Assembly (NCBI RefSeq): GCF_024498355.1
Contig: NZ_CP101833.1
Coordinates: 725,001 to 789,000, forward strand
Source of the DNA: Bacillus pumilus
GTDB taxonomy: Bacteria; Bacillota; Bacilli; Bacillales; Bacillaceae
Direction: 5' to 3'
DNA length: 64,000 nt
Under the pieces are notes generated by a model. That model was given only the letters and a program-made list of their open reading frames with translations, was not told the DNA's origin and made no database searches. Shown here piece after piece: positions 44,763-54,564 of this stretch (positions are counted from its first letter, which is position 1; each line of letters opens with the position of its first letter). The translations under genes and the position numbers were made by a program.

Positions 44763-44856
44763 GTTTGAATGAATTTTCTCTCAACTTCGTAAGAAAAAAT
44801 GATATGATTTTCTTAGAGTTTATTCGATGAATCTATTTGAATTAGGGGTTGTGGCG

Positions 44857-46458
44857 GTGAGGATGGGCAAAAGGAAAGTCACTTTACAAACGAAAATATT
44901 GGGATTAATTATCGGGCTTTTGCTTGTTGTCATTGCTTTATTGACCATTTGTTTTGGTTTTTTGCAGACAGCAGAAAGGCAGAGACAAGCTGAACAGCTG
45001 GCAGTGCAAACCGCTAGAACGATATCATATATGCCGCCAATTAAAGCATCGGTAGCCGCATCAGCATCTCAGAATGAAGAACAGGCAGTGCTCGAGCAAA
45101 TGAAGGAGCAAGTAAGAGCACATGCCATCTTAATCACCAATCAAAAAGGAAAGGTCCTTTTTCATACGAATCATGAGCATGTTGGAAAAACCATCAGTGT
45201 ATCTGAAGGAAGGAGTACCCTGCTATTTGGAGGAACCTCCATATCGACTGGTGATTCTGCTGGTGAAATCGTTGTCAGGGGCAGTGCCCCGATTATGAAA
45301 GAAACAGGACAGCATGAAGAAATTATTGGGACAGTCACCGTTGAATTTTTAAAAAGAGAAATCGATCAAGCGACAGCCCATCAACTATTCAAATTGAGTT
45401 ATATCGCCCTTCTTGTTTTGCTGCCTGGCATATTCGGTGCCATTTTTTTAACAAAGAGTATTCGCAAAGATACATTAGGGCTTGAACCGCATGAAATTGC
45501 TTCATTATATCGAGAAAGAGAAGCGATGCTGCATGCCATCAAAGAAGGAATCATTGCGTTTGACCGTAAAGGTGCGATTACGATGATGAATACGTCAGCT
45601 GAACACATGCTGCGTGCTTCTTCAGCGCTGCCGCATCATATTGACCAAGTCTTGCCAAATACCAATCTTCTTTCCTATTTAAAGGCAGAGACGATTGAAC
45701 CTAACATCGAAACCGTCGTCAATGATAAAACCTTTGTGTTAAATGTGAAAAAAGTGGTGCAGGACCATAGAGTATTCGGGGGAATTGTGAGCTTTCGAGA
45801 GAAAACAGAGCTGACAAAGCTGCTGGATACATTGACAGAGGTAAGCCAATATTCAGAAGACCTTAGAGCACAAACACACGAGTTCTCAAATAAGCTGTAC
45901 GCCATTTTAGGCTTGCTTGAGCTGAAACAAGTGGATGAAGCCATCGACTTAATTAAGGAAGAATATACGCTTCAAAATCGTCAGCACGATTTACTCATGA
46001 AGCAAATTCGCTCTCCGAAGATACAAGCCATTTTACTCGGAAAGTTAGGCAAGGCATCTGAGAAGAAGGTCCATTTCCATATTGATGAAAATAGTTCATT
46101 GGAGCCGCTTCCAGCTCATTTGAGTTTATCTCACTTTATCACCATTATTGGCAATCTCGTAGACAATGCCTTTGAGGCCGTATTGAATAAGGAAAAGCGA
46201 GAGGTAGGCCTGTTCATCACAGATATTGGATTTGATATTATCATAGAGGTTTCTGATTCAGGTGATGGGGTGAATGAAAAAGAACTGTCACATCTTTTCA
46301 CAAGAGGTCATTCATCAAAGGGAGAAGGGCGAGGCTACGGACTAGCTAATGTGAAAGAAGTATTAGATGAACTTGGGGGCTGGATTGAAGTAACGAACCA
46401 AAAAGAAGGCGGTGCCATCTTCACTGTATACATACCGAAAGGCACAAAGGGGGAATAG
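44857..46458 (+). CDS. citS: Citrate sensor histidine kinase
   Basis: 533 aa of the CitA/DcuS family. Two membrane helices (about 13-35 and 180-200) frame an extracellular PASC ligand domain (about 36-178, with GKVLFHTNHEHVGKTI). A cytoplasmic PAS (about 215-310) is followed by the His-box THEFSNKLYAILGLLEL and ATPase motifs GNLVDNAFEAV, DSGDGVNE and GRGYGLANVKE. The frame opens at 44827; the GTG at 44857 fits an AGGGG site. First of citS-citT-yflP-citM, the B. subtilis order. Senses external citrate and phosphorylates CitT. Confidence 0.9.
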   Translation: MRMGKRKVTLQTKILGLIIGLLLVVIALLTICFGFLQTAERQRQAEQLAVQTARTISYMPPIKASVAASASQNEEQAVLEQMKEQVRAHAILITNQKGKVLFHTNHEHVGKTISVSEGRSTLLFGGTSISTGDSAGEIVVRGSAPIMKETGQHEEIIGTVTVEFLKREIDQATAHQLFKLSYIALLVLLPGIFGAIFLTKSIRKDTLGLEPHEIASLYREREAMLHAIKEGIIAFDRKGAITMMNTSAEHMLRASSALPHHIDQVLPNTNLLSYLKAETIEPNIETVVNDKTFVLNVKKVVQDHRVFGGIVSFREKTELTKLLDTLTEVSQYSEDLRAQTHEFSNKLYAILGLLELKQVDEAIDLIKEEYTLQNRQHDLLMKQIRSPKIQAILLGKLGKASEKKVHFHIDENSSLEPLPAHLSLSHFITIIGNLVDNAFEAVLNKEKREVGLFITDIGFDIIIEVSDSGDGVNEKELSHLFTRGHSSKGEGRGYGLANVKEVLDELGGWIEVTNQKEGGAIFTVYIPKGTKGE

Positions 46459-46461
46459 ATT

Positions 46462-47160
46462 GTGATAAAGGTACTCATTGCGGAGGATGATTTTCGAATC
46501 GCTGCCATTCATGAAACCTATATACAAAAGATACAAGGCTTTCAAGTCGCTGGAAAGGCAAAGAGTGCAAATGATATGTGGGAGGCACTCCAAAAAGAAC
46601 AGGTCGATCTCATTTTGCTTGACGTGTATATGCCTGATGAGCTCGGCACAAACCTTTTGCCGCTTTTAAGAGAACGTTATCCTGAAGTAGATGTCATCAT
46701 TATTACTGCTGCAACGGAAACAATGCTTCTAAGAGATGCCCTTCATTATGGAGTGGTTCATTATTTAATTAAACCGGTGACAGCCCAAAAATTCACGCAA
46801 GTCTTAACCGAATATAAAGAAAAGAAGGACTTGATCAATTCAAAGGATGAAGTCAATCAAACAATGATTGATCTGTTTTTTGGCCATATGCAGGAAGAAC
46901 CAAAACAAAAGGGTGACCGAGACCTGCCAACAGGCATTAATTCACTGACCTTGGACAAAGTGAAAACACTGATGGCATCAGAGAATAGCGGGATTACAGC
47001 GGAAGAACTCGGAGAAAAAATGGGCGTATCACGTACAACAGCGAGACGTTACGTAGAATATCTCGTTACAACGGGAGAATGTCGGGCAGAGCTTGCGTAC
47101 GGGATCATTGGCAGACCAGAACGAAGATATTATTCTGCCAAAAAGCAAGCGGAGTCATAA
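46462..47160 (+). CDS. citT: Citrate two-component response regulator
   Basis: 232 aa. Receiver domain with acidic pair EDD (residues 7-9 in VLIAEDDFRI), phospho-acceptor Asp in ILLDVYMPDE (about 55) and Lys in YLIKPVTA. The C-terminal helix-turn-helix (GITAEELGEKMGVSRTTARRYVEYL, about 175-200) is of the DcuR/CitB type. GTG start after AAGGGGGAA, 3 bp past citS. Expected to activate the citM promoter. Confidence 0.9.
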   Translation: MIKVLIAEDDFRIAAIHETYIQKIQGFQVAGKAKSANDMWEALQKEQVDLILLDVYMPDELGTNLLPLLRERYPEVDVIIITAATETMLLRDALHYGVVHYLIKPVTAQKFTQVLTEYKEKKDLINSKDEVNQTMIDLFFGHMQEEPKQKGDRDLPTGINSLTLDKVKTLMASENSGITAEELGEKMGVSRTTARRYVEYLVTTGECRAELAYGIIGRPERRYYSAKKQAES

Positions 47161-47163
47161 AAG

Positions 47164-48141
47164 ATGAAAAAAGGAATACTTCTTGTCATCATGATCTGCC
47201 TTTGTATGTCGCTCACCTTTAATGAAAAAACAGCAGAACATTCTTTCCAGCAGCGCAGTCCATTATATATTGTGGTGTCAGGTGTGCCTGACGGTGGATT
47301 TGACCAAACGGCTCAGGTGATGAAATCAGTGCTTGAACAAGAGAAGCTGGTGAAACGGCCTGTGAATATCCTTTATCAAAGAGACGGAACGGTGGATAAA
47401 GGATGGACGTATATGATGGAGCAAGATGCCAATTATATTAGTTTAAATTCAAGCTTATTATTGAGCCGTAATTTGCTTGGCAGCAGTAACGTAACAATGA
47501 ATGATGTAACACCACTCGCCATTCTTGCTGAAGAGTGGCAGGTCGTCGCAGTCCCTGTAAATTCTCCTTTCTCAAATGGAAAGGAACTGTTAAACACACT
47601 AAAGAAAAAACCAGATTCTTTAAAGATTGGTTTTGCCCCTGACTTTGGGAATGACGATCAAATCTCGTTCGCCCGGGCAGCAGAAATGGCAGGGATTGAC
47701 CCTTACCGCATTCAATTTTTGAAATTTGACAGTGCAGATGATTTATTTCAGGCGCTCATTGACCATGAGGTGGATGCAGCAACGACTACTATTACAGAGG
47801 TGCGTCATGATTATGAAAAGAAGAGGCTAAAACTCATAGCGACCACAACCAATAAGCGATTAGAGGGCTTTGAAGATGTGCCTACATGGAAAGAGCAAGG
47901 AATCCCGCTCATCTTTTCTCATTGGCGCGGTGTCATGGGACCTAAGCAAATGAATCAGCACGAGATTCGTGAATGGGATCAGCTTCTTCAAAAAATGACG
48001 CAAACCGAGTCCTGGAAAAAGCAGTTAAAACAAAAAGGCTGGACAAGTCGTTATATGAACAGTAAAGAGGCAAAGGTCTTTATGGAAGATCAATTAAGGC
48101 GTTATGAGCAATTCATACAAGGAGAAAAAGCGGTCGAGTGA
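47164..48141 (+). CDS. yflP: Extracytoplasmic tricarboxylate-binding protein, TctC family
   Basis: 325 aa with a short N-terminal hydrophobic signal (GILLVIMICLCMSLTF), perhaps an anchor. The Bug/TctC solute-binding fold follows, with PLYIVVSGVPDGGFDQTAQVM near residue 37 and LKIGFAPDFGNDDQISFARAAEMAGI near 155. No cognate TctA/TctB permease is present, so it may present citrate to CitS or CitM. Three bp after citT, so co-transcribed. Confidence 0.82.
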   Translation: MKKGILLVIMICLCMSLTFNEKTAEHSFQQRSPLYIVVSGVPDGGFDQTAQVMKSVLEQEKLVKRPVNILYQRDGTVDKGWTYMMEQDANYISLNSSLLLSRNLLGSSNVTMNDVTPLAILAEEWQVVAVPVNSPFSNGKELLNTLKKKPDSLKIGFAPDFGNDDQISFARAAEMAGIDPYRIQFLKFDSADDLFQALIDHEVDAATTTITEVRHDYEKKRLKLIATTTNKRLEGFEDVPTWKEQGIPLIFSHWRGVMGPKQMNQHEIREWDQLLQKMTQTESWKKQLKQKGWTSRYMNSKEAKVFMEDQLRRYEQFIQGEKAVE

Positions 48142-48151
48142 GGCCGCTTTT
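48126..48151 (+). terminator. Terminator of citS-citT-yflP
   Basis: Stem AAAAGCGG/CCGCTTTT overlapping the yflP stop codon, with T6. It separates the regulator operon from citM. Confidence 0.7.
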
Positions 48152-48299
48152 TTATATGGCATCAAAAAGAACAACGGTTGCACAAAATGAACAAAAAGCA
48201 TTTATCGACCGAAAAAGAATTAAAATTCATAATATTTACTTCAATTTCAACGTCAGATATGATGACAGAAAGGGTTGGAAATGGGATACCAATAATTAA

Positions 48300-48313
48300 T
48301 GAAAGCGTATACA
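48300..48313 (+). promoter_or_regulatory. cre upstream of citM
   Basis: TGAAAGCGTATACA agrees with the cre consensus TGWAANCGNTNWCA at 13 of 14 positions and lies just before the citM ribosome site, as known for CcpA control of B. subtilis citM. Confidence 0.75.
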
Positions 48314-48331
48314 ACATAAGGGGTGAATAAA

Positions 48332-49630
48332 GTGTTAGCAATCTTAGGATTTCTTATGATGATTGTATTTATGGTTTTGATTATGACGAAACGTATGTCT
48401 GTTCTAACGGCATTGGTATTAACACCAATTGCATTTGCTCTTATTGCAGGTTTTCATTTTACTGAAATTTCAGACATGATTGTCAAAGGTGTGCAGCAAG
48501 TCGCTCCGACAGCTGTCATGATTATGTTTGCCATTTTGTACTTCGGCATTATGATTGATGCGGGTTTATTTGATCCGATGGTGGCGAAAATCTTAAAAAT
48601 CGTCAAAGGCGACCCATTAAAAATTATTGTCGGAACAGCTGTCCTGACCATGCTTGTCGCACTTGATGGTGACGGGACAACGACGTATATGATTACAACA
48701 ACAGCGATGCTTCCGTTATTTACGCTGCTTGGCATCCGGCCGATTATTTTAGCAGGTATTGCGGGTGTTGGCATGGGGATTATGAATACGATTCCATGGG
48801 GCGGCGCAACACCTAGAGCGGCAAGTGCACTTGGCGTTGATCCATCACTTTTATTTGGCCCGATGATTCCAGTCATTGGCGCAGGGGTTTTGAGTATGAT
48901 GATTGTCTCTTATTTTCTTGGAAAAGCCGAAAGAAAACGCCTTGGTGTGATTGAACTTGACCAGCCGATCCATGCAAATGAAATGGCAGCGGCACTGCAA
49001 GATGACATCAAACGCCCGAAACTTTGGTGGTTTAACCTGGCGCTTACTTTGTTATTGGTGCTATTGCTTGTGTCAGGAAAAGTCAGCCTAACCGTTCTAT
49101 TTGTTCTTGCTTTCTGTGTGGCGATTATCGTGAACTATCCAAATTTAGATCAGCAGCGTGAGCGGATTGCGGCTCATTCAACAAACGTGTTAGCGATTGC
49201 TTCTATGATTTTTGCGGCAGGTGTTTTTACAGGTATTTTAACTGGGACGAAAATGGTCGATGAAATGGCGATTTCGATTGTATCTGCTATTCCAGAGCAG
49301 CTTGGCGGATTTATTCCAGTCATTGTCGCGTTAACAAGCGGGATATTTACTTTCTTTATGCCGAATGATGCATACTTTTATGGGGTACTGCCGATCCTAT
49401 CAGAAACAGCGGCAGCATACGGTGTCGATAAAATTGAGATTGCCAGAGCGTCTATTATTGGTCAGCCGATTCATATGTTAAGTCCACTTGTTCCATCGAC
49501 TCATTTACTTGTTGGACTTGTTGGGGTATCACTGGATCGTCATCAGAAATTTGGGATGAAATGGGCTGTGCTTGCGGTCGTCGCCATGACCGTCATGGCG
49601 GTTCTCATTGGAGCCATTTCCATTTGGTGA
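48332..49630 (+). CDS. citM: Metal-citrate/proton symporter
   Basis: 432 aa CitMHS-family transporter with about 12 helices. Motifs are VALDGDGTTTYMITTTAML (about 108-126) and MNTIPWGGATPRAASALGVDP (about 150-170); FFMPNDAYFYGVLPIL is in the second half. Takes up citrate with Mg2+ or similar metals. The listed GTG at 48323 lies in the AAGGGGTG ribosome site; the GTG at 48332 gives correct spacing and the B. subtilis length (433 aa). Controlled by CitST and probably the upstream cre. Confidence 0.9.
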   Translation: MLAILGFLMMIVFMVLIMTKRMSVLTALVLTPIAFALIAGFHFTEISDMIVKGVQQVAPTAVMIMFAILYFGIMIDAGLFDPMVAKILKIVKGDPLKIIVGTAVLTMLVALDGDGTTTYMITTTAMLPLFTLLGIRPIILAGIAGVGMGIMNTIPWGGATPRAASALGVDPSLLFGPMIPVIGAGVLSMMIVSYFLGKAERKRLGVIELDQPIHANEMAAALQDDIKRPKLWWFNLALTLLLVLLLVSGKVSLTVLFVLAFCVAIIVNYPNLDQQRERIAAHSTNVLAIASMIFAAGVFTGILTGTKMVDEMAISIVSAIPEQLGGFIPVIVALTSGIFTFFMPNDAYFYGVLPILSETAAAYGVDKIEIARASIIGQPIHMLSPLVPSTHLLVGLVGVSLDRHQKFGMKWAVLAVVAMTVMAVLIGAISIW

Positions 49631-49637
49631 ATAGAAG

Positions 49638-49672
49638 AGTGTCCTGCTGTATAGAGCAGGCACTTTTTTTTA
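49638..49672 (+). terminator. Terminator of citM
   Basis: Stem AGTG(T)CCTGCT/AGCAGGCACT with one bulge, then T8. Confidence 0.75.
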
Positions 49673-49812
49673 GGTCATATTGCCGAGCGAGCTCCATTCA
49701 TTTGCCCTATACAAAGAAATGCCTGTTCCTCCAAAAGATATATTTTTGAAAAATACTGACACTTTGTCTGTTTTTTTCTTTATAATGCAAATCAACGAAG
49801 GGAGAGGATAGC

Positions 49813-51444
49813 ATGTCCAAACGAAAAGGAACAATTCTTTTTGCTGCTGTATGCCTCATAACAGGCAGTTTGTCGATGATGACTCCAGCCTCAGCAAACG
49901 CAGACACCCCTTATTATGGAAAAAGTTATGAACAGCCAGCCTCAGTCAAAAAGCTATACCCTGAGCCTGACGAGACGTTCGACACACCTGCCTTTCAGAA
50001 AAAAGGAGACACATTTACGACTCAAGAAGAGCTTCAACATTTCTTACGTGACATTGTCCGCAAAAGTCCTTACGCCACGCAGAAACAGATTGGAACATCC
50101 ATTGATGGCCGGTCTATTCCAGCTCTCTACTTTACAAAGGATCGTCACATCTCTCCACTTTCAAAAAAGCCAACGATCTGGCTTCAAGCACAAATACACG
50201 GAAATGAGCCAGCCTCCGGCGAATCTGCTCTTGTTATCGCGAAACGACTAGCAGGTGAAGAAGGAGAGCGTGTACTCAATCATGTCAATATCATCATCGT
50301 CCCAAGGATCAACCCAGATGGTTCATATGCCTTTGACCGCAGGCTTGCAAACGGAATGGACGGGAACCGTGATCATATGACATTAGAATCTCCAGAACTC
50401 ACAGCCTTGCATCAAGAATTTAATCGTTATGCGCCAGAGGTGGTCATTGATGCCCATGAATACGATGTAGGCCAAAAGCAGTTTGAAGATGTTGGCTCAT
50501 CAGGCGCCCTCAAATATCATGATTTACTCATTTTATCGGGTAAGAATTTGAACATTCCTGAAAGCATTCGTCTGACATCAAATGAGTTGTATGTGAACGG
50601 AGTTCGGGAAACGCTGACGAACAAAGGATTTTCTAATGACCTATATTATACAAACACAAGAGGGAAGGATGGAAAGATCGATCTCTATGAAGGCGGAACG
50701 GATGCACGAATTGGCCGAAATGCCCTTGCACTCTCGCCAGCTATATCATTTCTTGTAGAAAGCAGGGGGATTGGAATTGGAAGGGAGGACTTTGCCCGCC
50801 GCGTCGCAGCACAAGTCACCACTCATGAAAAAATCATTGAGACAACGGTGAAGCATGCCAAACAAGTCAAGCAGCAAATGGTGACGGAGCGGCTGAAACT
50901 GGTGAAAAAGGGTCTTCAAACAAACGATGACGATCAAGTGGTCATTCAAGATGATTTCAAAGCACCTGTGAACGATTCACTCGAAATGGTGGATATTGAG
51001 AAAGGACAGACCATCGATGTCCCTGTGCGTTTTCATAGTGCGAGCGATGCAGTTCCCGTATTGACAAGAGAGCGACCGACAGCTTATCTCATTCTCCCAG
51101 GTCATGAAGGGGTAGAGAGGAAGCTCAGAACATTAGGATTAAAAAGTGTCACATTGCCTGTTGGCGTGAAAGTGCCAGTACAAGCCTATCAGGTGACACA
51201 GCGAGAGGAAAAGAGCAAAACAGACATTCAGCTTGAAACAAGACTCGTTGAAAAGAAACGTCAGCTGCCAAAAGGAACCAAGGTGTATTTGACAGCACAG
51301 CCACAAACCAATTTGCTGTCACTTGCCCTTGAACCAGAATCAAAAGATAGCTATATGTCATCAGGGTTTATTGCTTCGAAAGCAGGCGATGAACTGCCAG
51401 TCTATCGTTTCTTGCTTCATCAGAAGACGTTAGGGATCAAATAA
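49813..51444 (+). CDS. Secreted M14-family zinc carboxypeptidase-like protein, 543 aa
   Basis: Signal peptide of about 29 aa (GTILFAAVCLITGSLSMMTP, cleavage near ANA). M14 domain about 75-345: zinc motif QIHGNEPASGES (HxxE), IVPRINPDGSYAFDRR, VIDAHEYDV (third zinc His) and FLVESRG with the catalytic Glu. A C-terminal region of about 190 aa (LEMVDIEKGQTIDVPVRF onward) is beta-rich and of unknown role. SD GAAGGGAGAGG. Extracellular peptide or peptidoglycan trimming is likely; specificity unknown. Confidence 0.82.
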   Translation: MSKRKGTILFAAVCLITGSLSMMTPASANADTPYYGKSYEQPASVKKLYPEPDETFDTPAFQKKGDTFTTQEELQHFLRDIVRKSPYATQKQIGTSIDGRSIPALYFTKDRHISPLSKKPTIWLQAQIHGNEPASGESALVIAKRLAGEEGERVLNHVNIIIVPRINPDGSYAFDRRLANGMDGNRDHMTLESPELTALHQEFNRYAPEVVIDAHEYDVGQKQFEDVGSSGALKYHDLLILSGKNLNIPESIRLTSNELYVNGVRETLTNKGFSNDLYYTNTRGKDGKIDLYEGGTDARIGRNALALSPAISFLVESRGIGIGREDFARRVAAQVTTHEKIIETTVKHAKQVKQQMVTERLKLVKKGLQTNDDDQVVIQDDFKAPVNDSLEMVDIEKGQTIDVPVRFHSASDAVPVLTRERPTAYLILPGHEGVERKLRTLGLKSVTLPVGVKVPVQAYQVTQREEKSKTDIQLETRLVEKKRQLPKGTKVYLTAQPQTNLLSLALEPESKDSYMSSGFIASKAGDELPVYRFLLHQKTLGIK

Positions 51445-51446
51445 AA

Positions 51447-51470
51447 AAGCGGCACGCATTGTGCCGCTTT
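51447..51470 (+). terminator. Terminator copy 1 flanking repeat copy D
   Basis: Stem AAGCGGCAC/GTGCCGCTT directly after the peptidase stop. The identical 24 bases recur at 51646-51669. Confidence 0.8.
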
Positions 51471-51645
51471 CAGATTGTTGACAAAGGGCTAAAATGATTT
51501 TTATTTTAGCCCTTTGTCTTCTTTTCAGCGTGATAGAAAACCTTTGAAGTCTAGGAAGGACGAGCATCGGAGCGGAGCGAATTTGACATTCGTGAGCACC
51601 GGCGCGCAGACCTGACAACGAATGCGAGGGTTTGTCTACACGCTG
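51471..51645 (-). repeat. Dispersed repeat, copy D (175 bp, reverse orientation, complete)
   Basis: Best preserved copy. On the minus strand it begins CAGCGTGTAGACAAACCCTC, carries the inner inverted partner TTTTCTATCACGCTGAAAAG, then the GACAAAGGGCTAAAAT/ATTTTAGCCCTTTGTC hairpin and ends AACAATCTG. Precisely bracketed by 24-bp terminator duplicates between the convergent peptidase and padC genes. Confidence 0.88.
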
Positions 51646-51669
51646 AAGCGGCACGCATTGTGCCGCTTT
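51646..51669 (-). terminator. Terminator copy 2 flanking repeat copy D
   Basis: Exact duplicate of 51447-51470, ending 3 bp from the padC stop codon; the symmetrical stem serves padC. Confidence 0.8.
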
Positions 51670-51671
51670 TA

Positions 51672-52157
51672 CTATTTTCGCCCAGCTCTTATTTCATCTG
51701 TCATGCCTTCGTACGGTGCTTCTGCGATAATCGTTTCGTCATTTACACCTGCATGGTTCATATACGTAATGTCAGCGAATTCTGGAACAACATATTTCGG
51801 ATATGTTTCGTATTTTTCACGAGATTGTTTCATGAGATCGATGTAGTCATTTTGATAGCAAACCGTGATATCTGGACGTTCATGCACCCATTTTGGGAAG
51901 AAGATGACGCCATGCATACGTTTTTCCTCAGGCATAAAGTTCAGAGAAACGTCTGTCCCCGTTGGTTCTGTCCAGGAGACTTTGTAGACGCCTTTTGTCA
52001 GCTTCACAATATTCACTTCTTGATCACGGACCCAGCGGCCTCCGACCATTCCGCTATGAATGCGGTAATCAATGGTGTGATCGTTTTTAATGTAAATCTC
52101 ATATTCCCAGCCATTTTCATACGTATAAATCATATGAAGTCCAACGAATTGTTCCAT
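51672..52157 (-). CDS. padC: Phenolic acid decarboxylase
   Basis: 161 aa lipocalin-like beta-barrel enzyme that decarboxylates ferulic, p-coumaric and caffeic acid to vinylphenols without a cofactor. The residues known as catalytic in the B. pumilus enzyme are at the expected positions: Tyr11 and Tyr13 (MIYTYENG), Arg41 (GGRWVRD) and Glu64 (SWTEPTG). Start: ATG 52157 with AAGGA upstream. Divergent from padR, with a PadR operator between the two, giving induction by phenolic acids. Confidence 0.95.
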   Translation of the reverse strand: MEQFVGLHMIYTYENGWEYEIYIKNDHTIDYRIHSGMVGGRWVRDQEVNIVKLTKGVYKVSWTEPTGTDVSLNFMPEEKRMHGVIFFPKWVHERPDITVCYQNDYIDLMKQSREKYETYPKYVVPEFADITYMNHAGVNDETIIAEAPYEGMTDEIRAGRK

Positions 52158-52196
52158 GTTTATTCCTTCTTTCATTAGAATGATGTTGTTTCAAAC

Positions 52197-52212
52197 ATGT
52201 CATGATTTACAT
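52197..52212. promoter_or_regulatory. PadR operator
   Basis: ATGT-N8-ACAT (ATGTCATGATTTACAT), the established PadR dyad, in the padC-padR intergenic region. Confidence 0.8.
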
Positions 52213-52269
52213 GTTTATTTTAGAGTGTATGGTATACTATTGTCAAAGAATATGCGTTGGAGGCCCATC

Positions 52270-52827
52270 ATGAGAGTACTGAAATATGCCATTCTTGGCT
52301 TACTAGATCAGCGTGAGCTGACAGGATATGATATCACAAAACACTTTAAGGATTCCCTTGGACAGTTTTGGAGTGCCAAGCACAGCCAAATCTACCCCGA
52401 GCTGAAGCGTTTAACGGAAGAAGGGTTTATTGAATTTGATATTCATATACAAGGAAAGAAGCTGGAGAAGAAGGTTTATCAAATCACAGAAGCAGGAAAA
52501 ACGGACTTGCATAAGTGGCTAAGGACAAAAGACCCGATTCCAGAAACATCAAAGGATGAATTTATGCTAAAAACATTCTTTATCTCCTCCATGGATAAAA
52601 AGGAAGCGGCTGATCTGTTTTCATATCAACTACTAGAGCGGACCAAAAAAGTAGACATGCTTAAACAGAAGCTGAATGCTTTAACGGAGGAAGATCCTTC
52701 CACCCAATCGCTGCATTCAGCGCAATTTGGGCATTACTTAGTGCTGACAAGGGCAATTGAAAGAGAAAAAGGGTATGTTCACTGGCTCCAAAAGACCCTT
52801 GAGCTCATTAATTCATCCACTGTCTAA
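52270..52827 (+). CDS. padR: PadR-family repressor
   Basis: 185 aa. N-terminal winged helix (VLKYAILGLLDQRELTGYDI, then FWSAKHSQIYPELKRLTEEG, about 30-55) and a C-terminal Vir_act_alpha_C-type helical dimerisation domain (about 95-180). Start: ATG 52270 with TTGGAGG upstream; an earlier in-frame opening overlaps padC. Represses padC until phenolic acids are present. Confidence 0.9.
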   Translation: MRVLKYAILGLLDQRELTGYDITKHFKDSLGQFWSAKHSQIYPELKRLTEEGFIEFDIHIQGKKLEKKVYQITEAGKTDLHKWLRTKDPIPETSKDEFMLKTFFISSMDKKEAADLFSYQLLERTKKVDMLKQKLNALTEEDPSTQSLHSAQFGHYLVLTRAIEREKGYVHWLQKTLELINSSTV

Positions 52828-52931
52828 GGACAATAGTCGGATGACATGATAAAAAATGGTTTGAAACAAGTGAATTTATTAATAGAAACCGCTACAATGG
52901 ATATATTCGTATTAAAGTGAGGCGAGTATGT

Positions 52932-54038
52932 TTGAGTAACCAAGAAGCGTTGTGGAATGAAGCAGAAGCTTTTGTTTCTTTATGCTATGAAGAATTAAAC
53001 AAATCAAATGAAGAGAAAGCAGCACGTCTGCATGAAATAAAAAAAGAAATAGAGTCTGAAGGTATATACACCCATACACCAGAAGAGCTAGCTCACGGGG
53101 CGAAAATGGCTTGGCGCAACAGCAACCGCTGCATTGGTCGTTTATTTTGGTCGACCCTGCATGTTCACGACTGCCGGCATGTGAAGACAGAGGATGAGGT
53201 GAAAGAGGCGCTCTTTCATCATATTAAGTATGCGACAAATGGCGGGAAAATCAAACCGTCCATCACGATCTTTCCGCCAGAGCAAGAGGGACGGAAGGAT
53301 GTCGTCATTTATAATCATCAGCTTGTTCGTTATGCAGGCTATGAAACGGAATATGGCATCATCGGCGACGAGGCATCCCTTGAATTAACAAAGTTGTGTG
53401 AAGCCTATGGCTGGAAAGGGGAGGGGACGCATTTTGATCTTCTGCCGCTTATGTTTCAGCTAAAAGGTCAGCCGCCGGTTCTGTATGATCTTCCGAAAGA
53501 GATCGTCCAAGAAGTCGAGATTACCCATCCTGAATATGAAGGCTTTCATGATTTAGGGCTGAAATGGTACGCTGTTCCGATTATTGCGGATATGAAATTA
53601 GAGATTGGCGGTATACATTACAATGCAGCACCGTTCAATGGCTGGTATATGGGCACAGAAATTGGCGCACGTAATCTAGCCGATGAAAATCGCTACAATA
53701 TGCTGAAAAAAGTCGCTTCGATTTTAGGACTGGACACGACAAAGAATGCGTCGCTTTGGAAGGACAAAGCCATTGTTGAGTTGAATGTGGCGGTTCTTCA
53801 TTCTTACCGAGAAGCAGGGGTGACCATTGTTGATCACCATACAGCAGCACATCAATTCAAACAATTTGAAAAGCAGGAAGAAAAGGCTGACCGCAAGCTG
53901 ACTGGGGACTGGACATGGCTGATTCCACCGGTATCACCAGCTGCTACCCACATCTTCCACAAGCATTACGACAATACCATTGTGAAGCCGAATTATTTTT
54001 ATCAGGAAAAGCCCTATCATGGAACAGAAAAAGCCTAG
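52932..54038 (+). CDS. nos: Bacterial nitric oxide synthase oxygenase
   Basis: 368 aa, oxygenase domain only, without the reductase module of animal NOS, as usual in Bacillus. Heme-thiolate Cys67 in [23 protein letters not shown] (substrate Arg/Glu region), [14 protein letters not shown] and [21 protein letters not shown] (pterin/dimer site). Makes NO from arginine via hydroxyarginine and protects against oxidative stress. Start: TTG 52932 has GAGGCGAG upstream; the GTG at 52917 has none. Synteny with yflM. Confidence 0.92.
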   Translation: MSNQEALWNEAEAFVSLCYEELNKSNEEKAARLHEIKKEIESEGIYTHTPEELAHGAKMAWRNSNRCIGRLFWSTLHVHDCRHVKTEDEVKEALFHHIKYATNGGKIKPSITIFPPEQEGRKDVVIYNHQLVRYAGYETEYGIIGDEASLELTKLCEAYGWKGEGTHFDLLPLMFQLKGQPPVLYDLPKEIVQEVEITHPEYEGFHDLGLKWYAVPIIADMKLEIGGIHYNAAPFNGWYMGTEIGARNLADENRYNMLKKVASILGLDTTKNASLWKDKAIVELNVAVLHSYREAGVTIVDHHTAAHQFKQFEKQEEKADRKLTGDWTWLIPPVSPAATHIFHKHYDNTIVKPNYFYQEKPYHGTEKA

Positions 54039-54052
54039 CGAGAGCTAGGTTT
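54034..54052 (+). terminator. Terminator of nos
   Basis: A perfect CCTAGC/GCTAGG stem overlapping the nos stop codon, followed by T6. Confidence 0.65.
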
Positions 54053-54064
54053 TTTATGAAAAAT

Positions 54065-54343
54065 TCATCCTTTGATGCGAAAATCCTTATAATGAGCTAA
54101 TTCGGTGAGCGGCTCCATCTGCATATCTGTGACTTTTGAAAAAGGGCTTCCTTTTCGAACGGTCTTTAAGAAATCAAGCACTTCCTGCTGCTCACCTTCT
54201 ACCTTTAACTCGACATGACCTTCATCTGTGTTGCGTACCCAGCCTTTCATCCCACGATTGACGGCTTCTCCTTGGACAAAATAACGAAATCCGACCCCTT
54301 GCACTCGTCCTTTTACAATGGCGTGATAATGAACCAATATCAT
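54065..54343 (-). CDS. acyP: Acylphosphatase
   Basis: 92 aa. Signature VKGRVQGVGFRYFVQGEA with the phosphate-binding loop and catalytic Arg (GVGFRYF) and GWVRNTDEGHVELKVEG with the catalytic Asn. Hydrolyses acyl phosphates. Start: ATG 54343 after GGAGA; the frame is open upstream into the duplicated segment. Equivalent to B. subtilis yflL. Its promoter lies in the 218-bp sequence that was duplicated during the nearby insertion. Confidence 0.9.
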   Translation of the reverse strand: MILVHYHAIVKGRVQGVGFRYFVQGEAVNRGMKGWVRNTDEGHVELKVEGEQQEVLDFLKTVRKGSPFSKVTDMQMEPLTELAHYKDFRIKG

Positions 54344-54346
54344 CTC

Positions 54347-54564
54347 TCCTTTTTTCTCATCGTACCATAGCCAGCATCGTTCCTTCACACATCGACTTTG
54401 ATTTGGCTGTCAAACGATGTAAAATAAAAGCAATGAGACAACCAAAGGAGATGGTCATCGTGGGACAGAAAAGGTACGACATAGAAGGAATTCAAGTAGG
54501 ACAACCTATCACCACTAATGCAAATGGAAAAGAAATCAAAACAGCCATCAACAAAAGGCGTATT
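54347..54564 (+). repeat. Direct repeat copy 1 (218 bp) flanking an inserted island
   Basis: About 97% identical, without gaps, to 55936-56153. It includes the acyP-yflK intergenic region and the first ~35 codons of yflK. The two copies bracket 1371 bp of unrelated AT-rich DNA. Confidence 0.92.
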
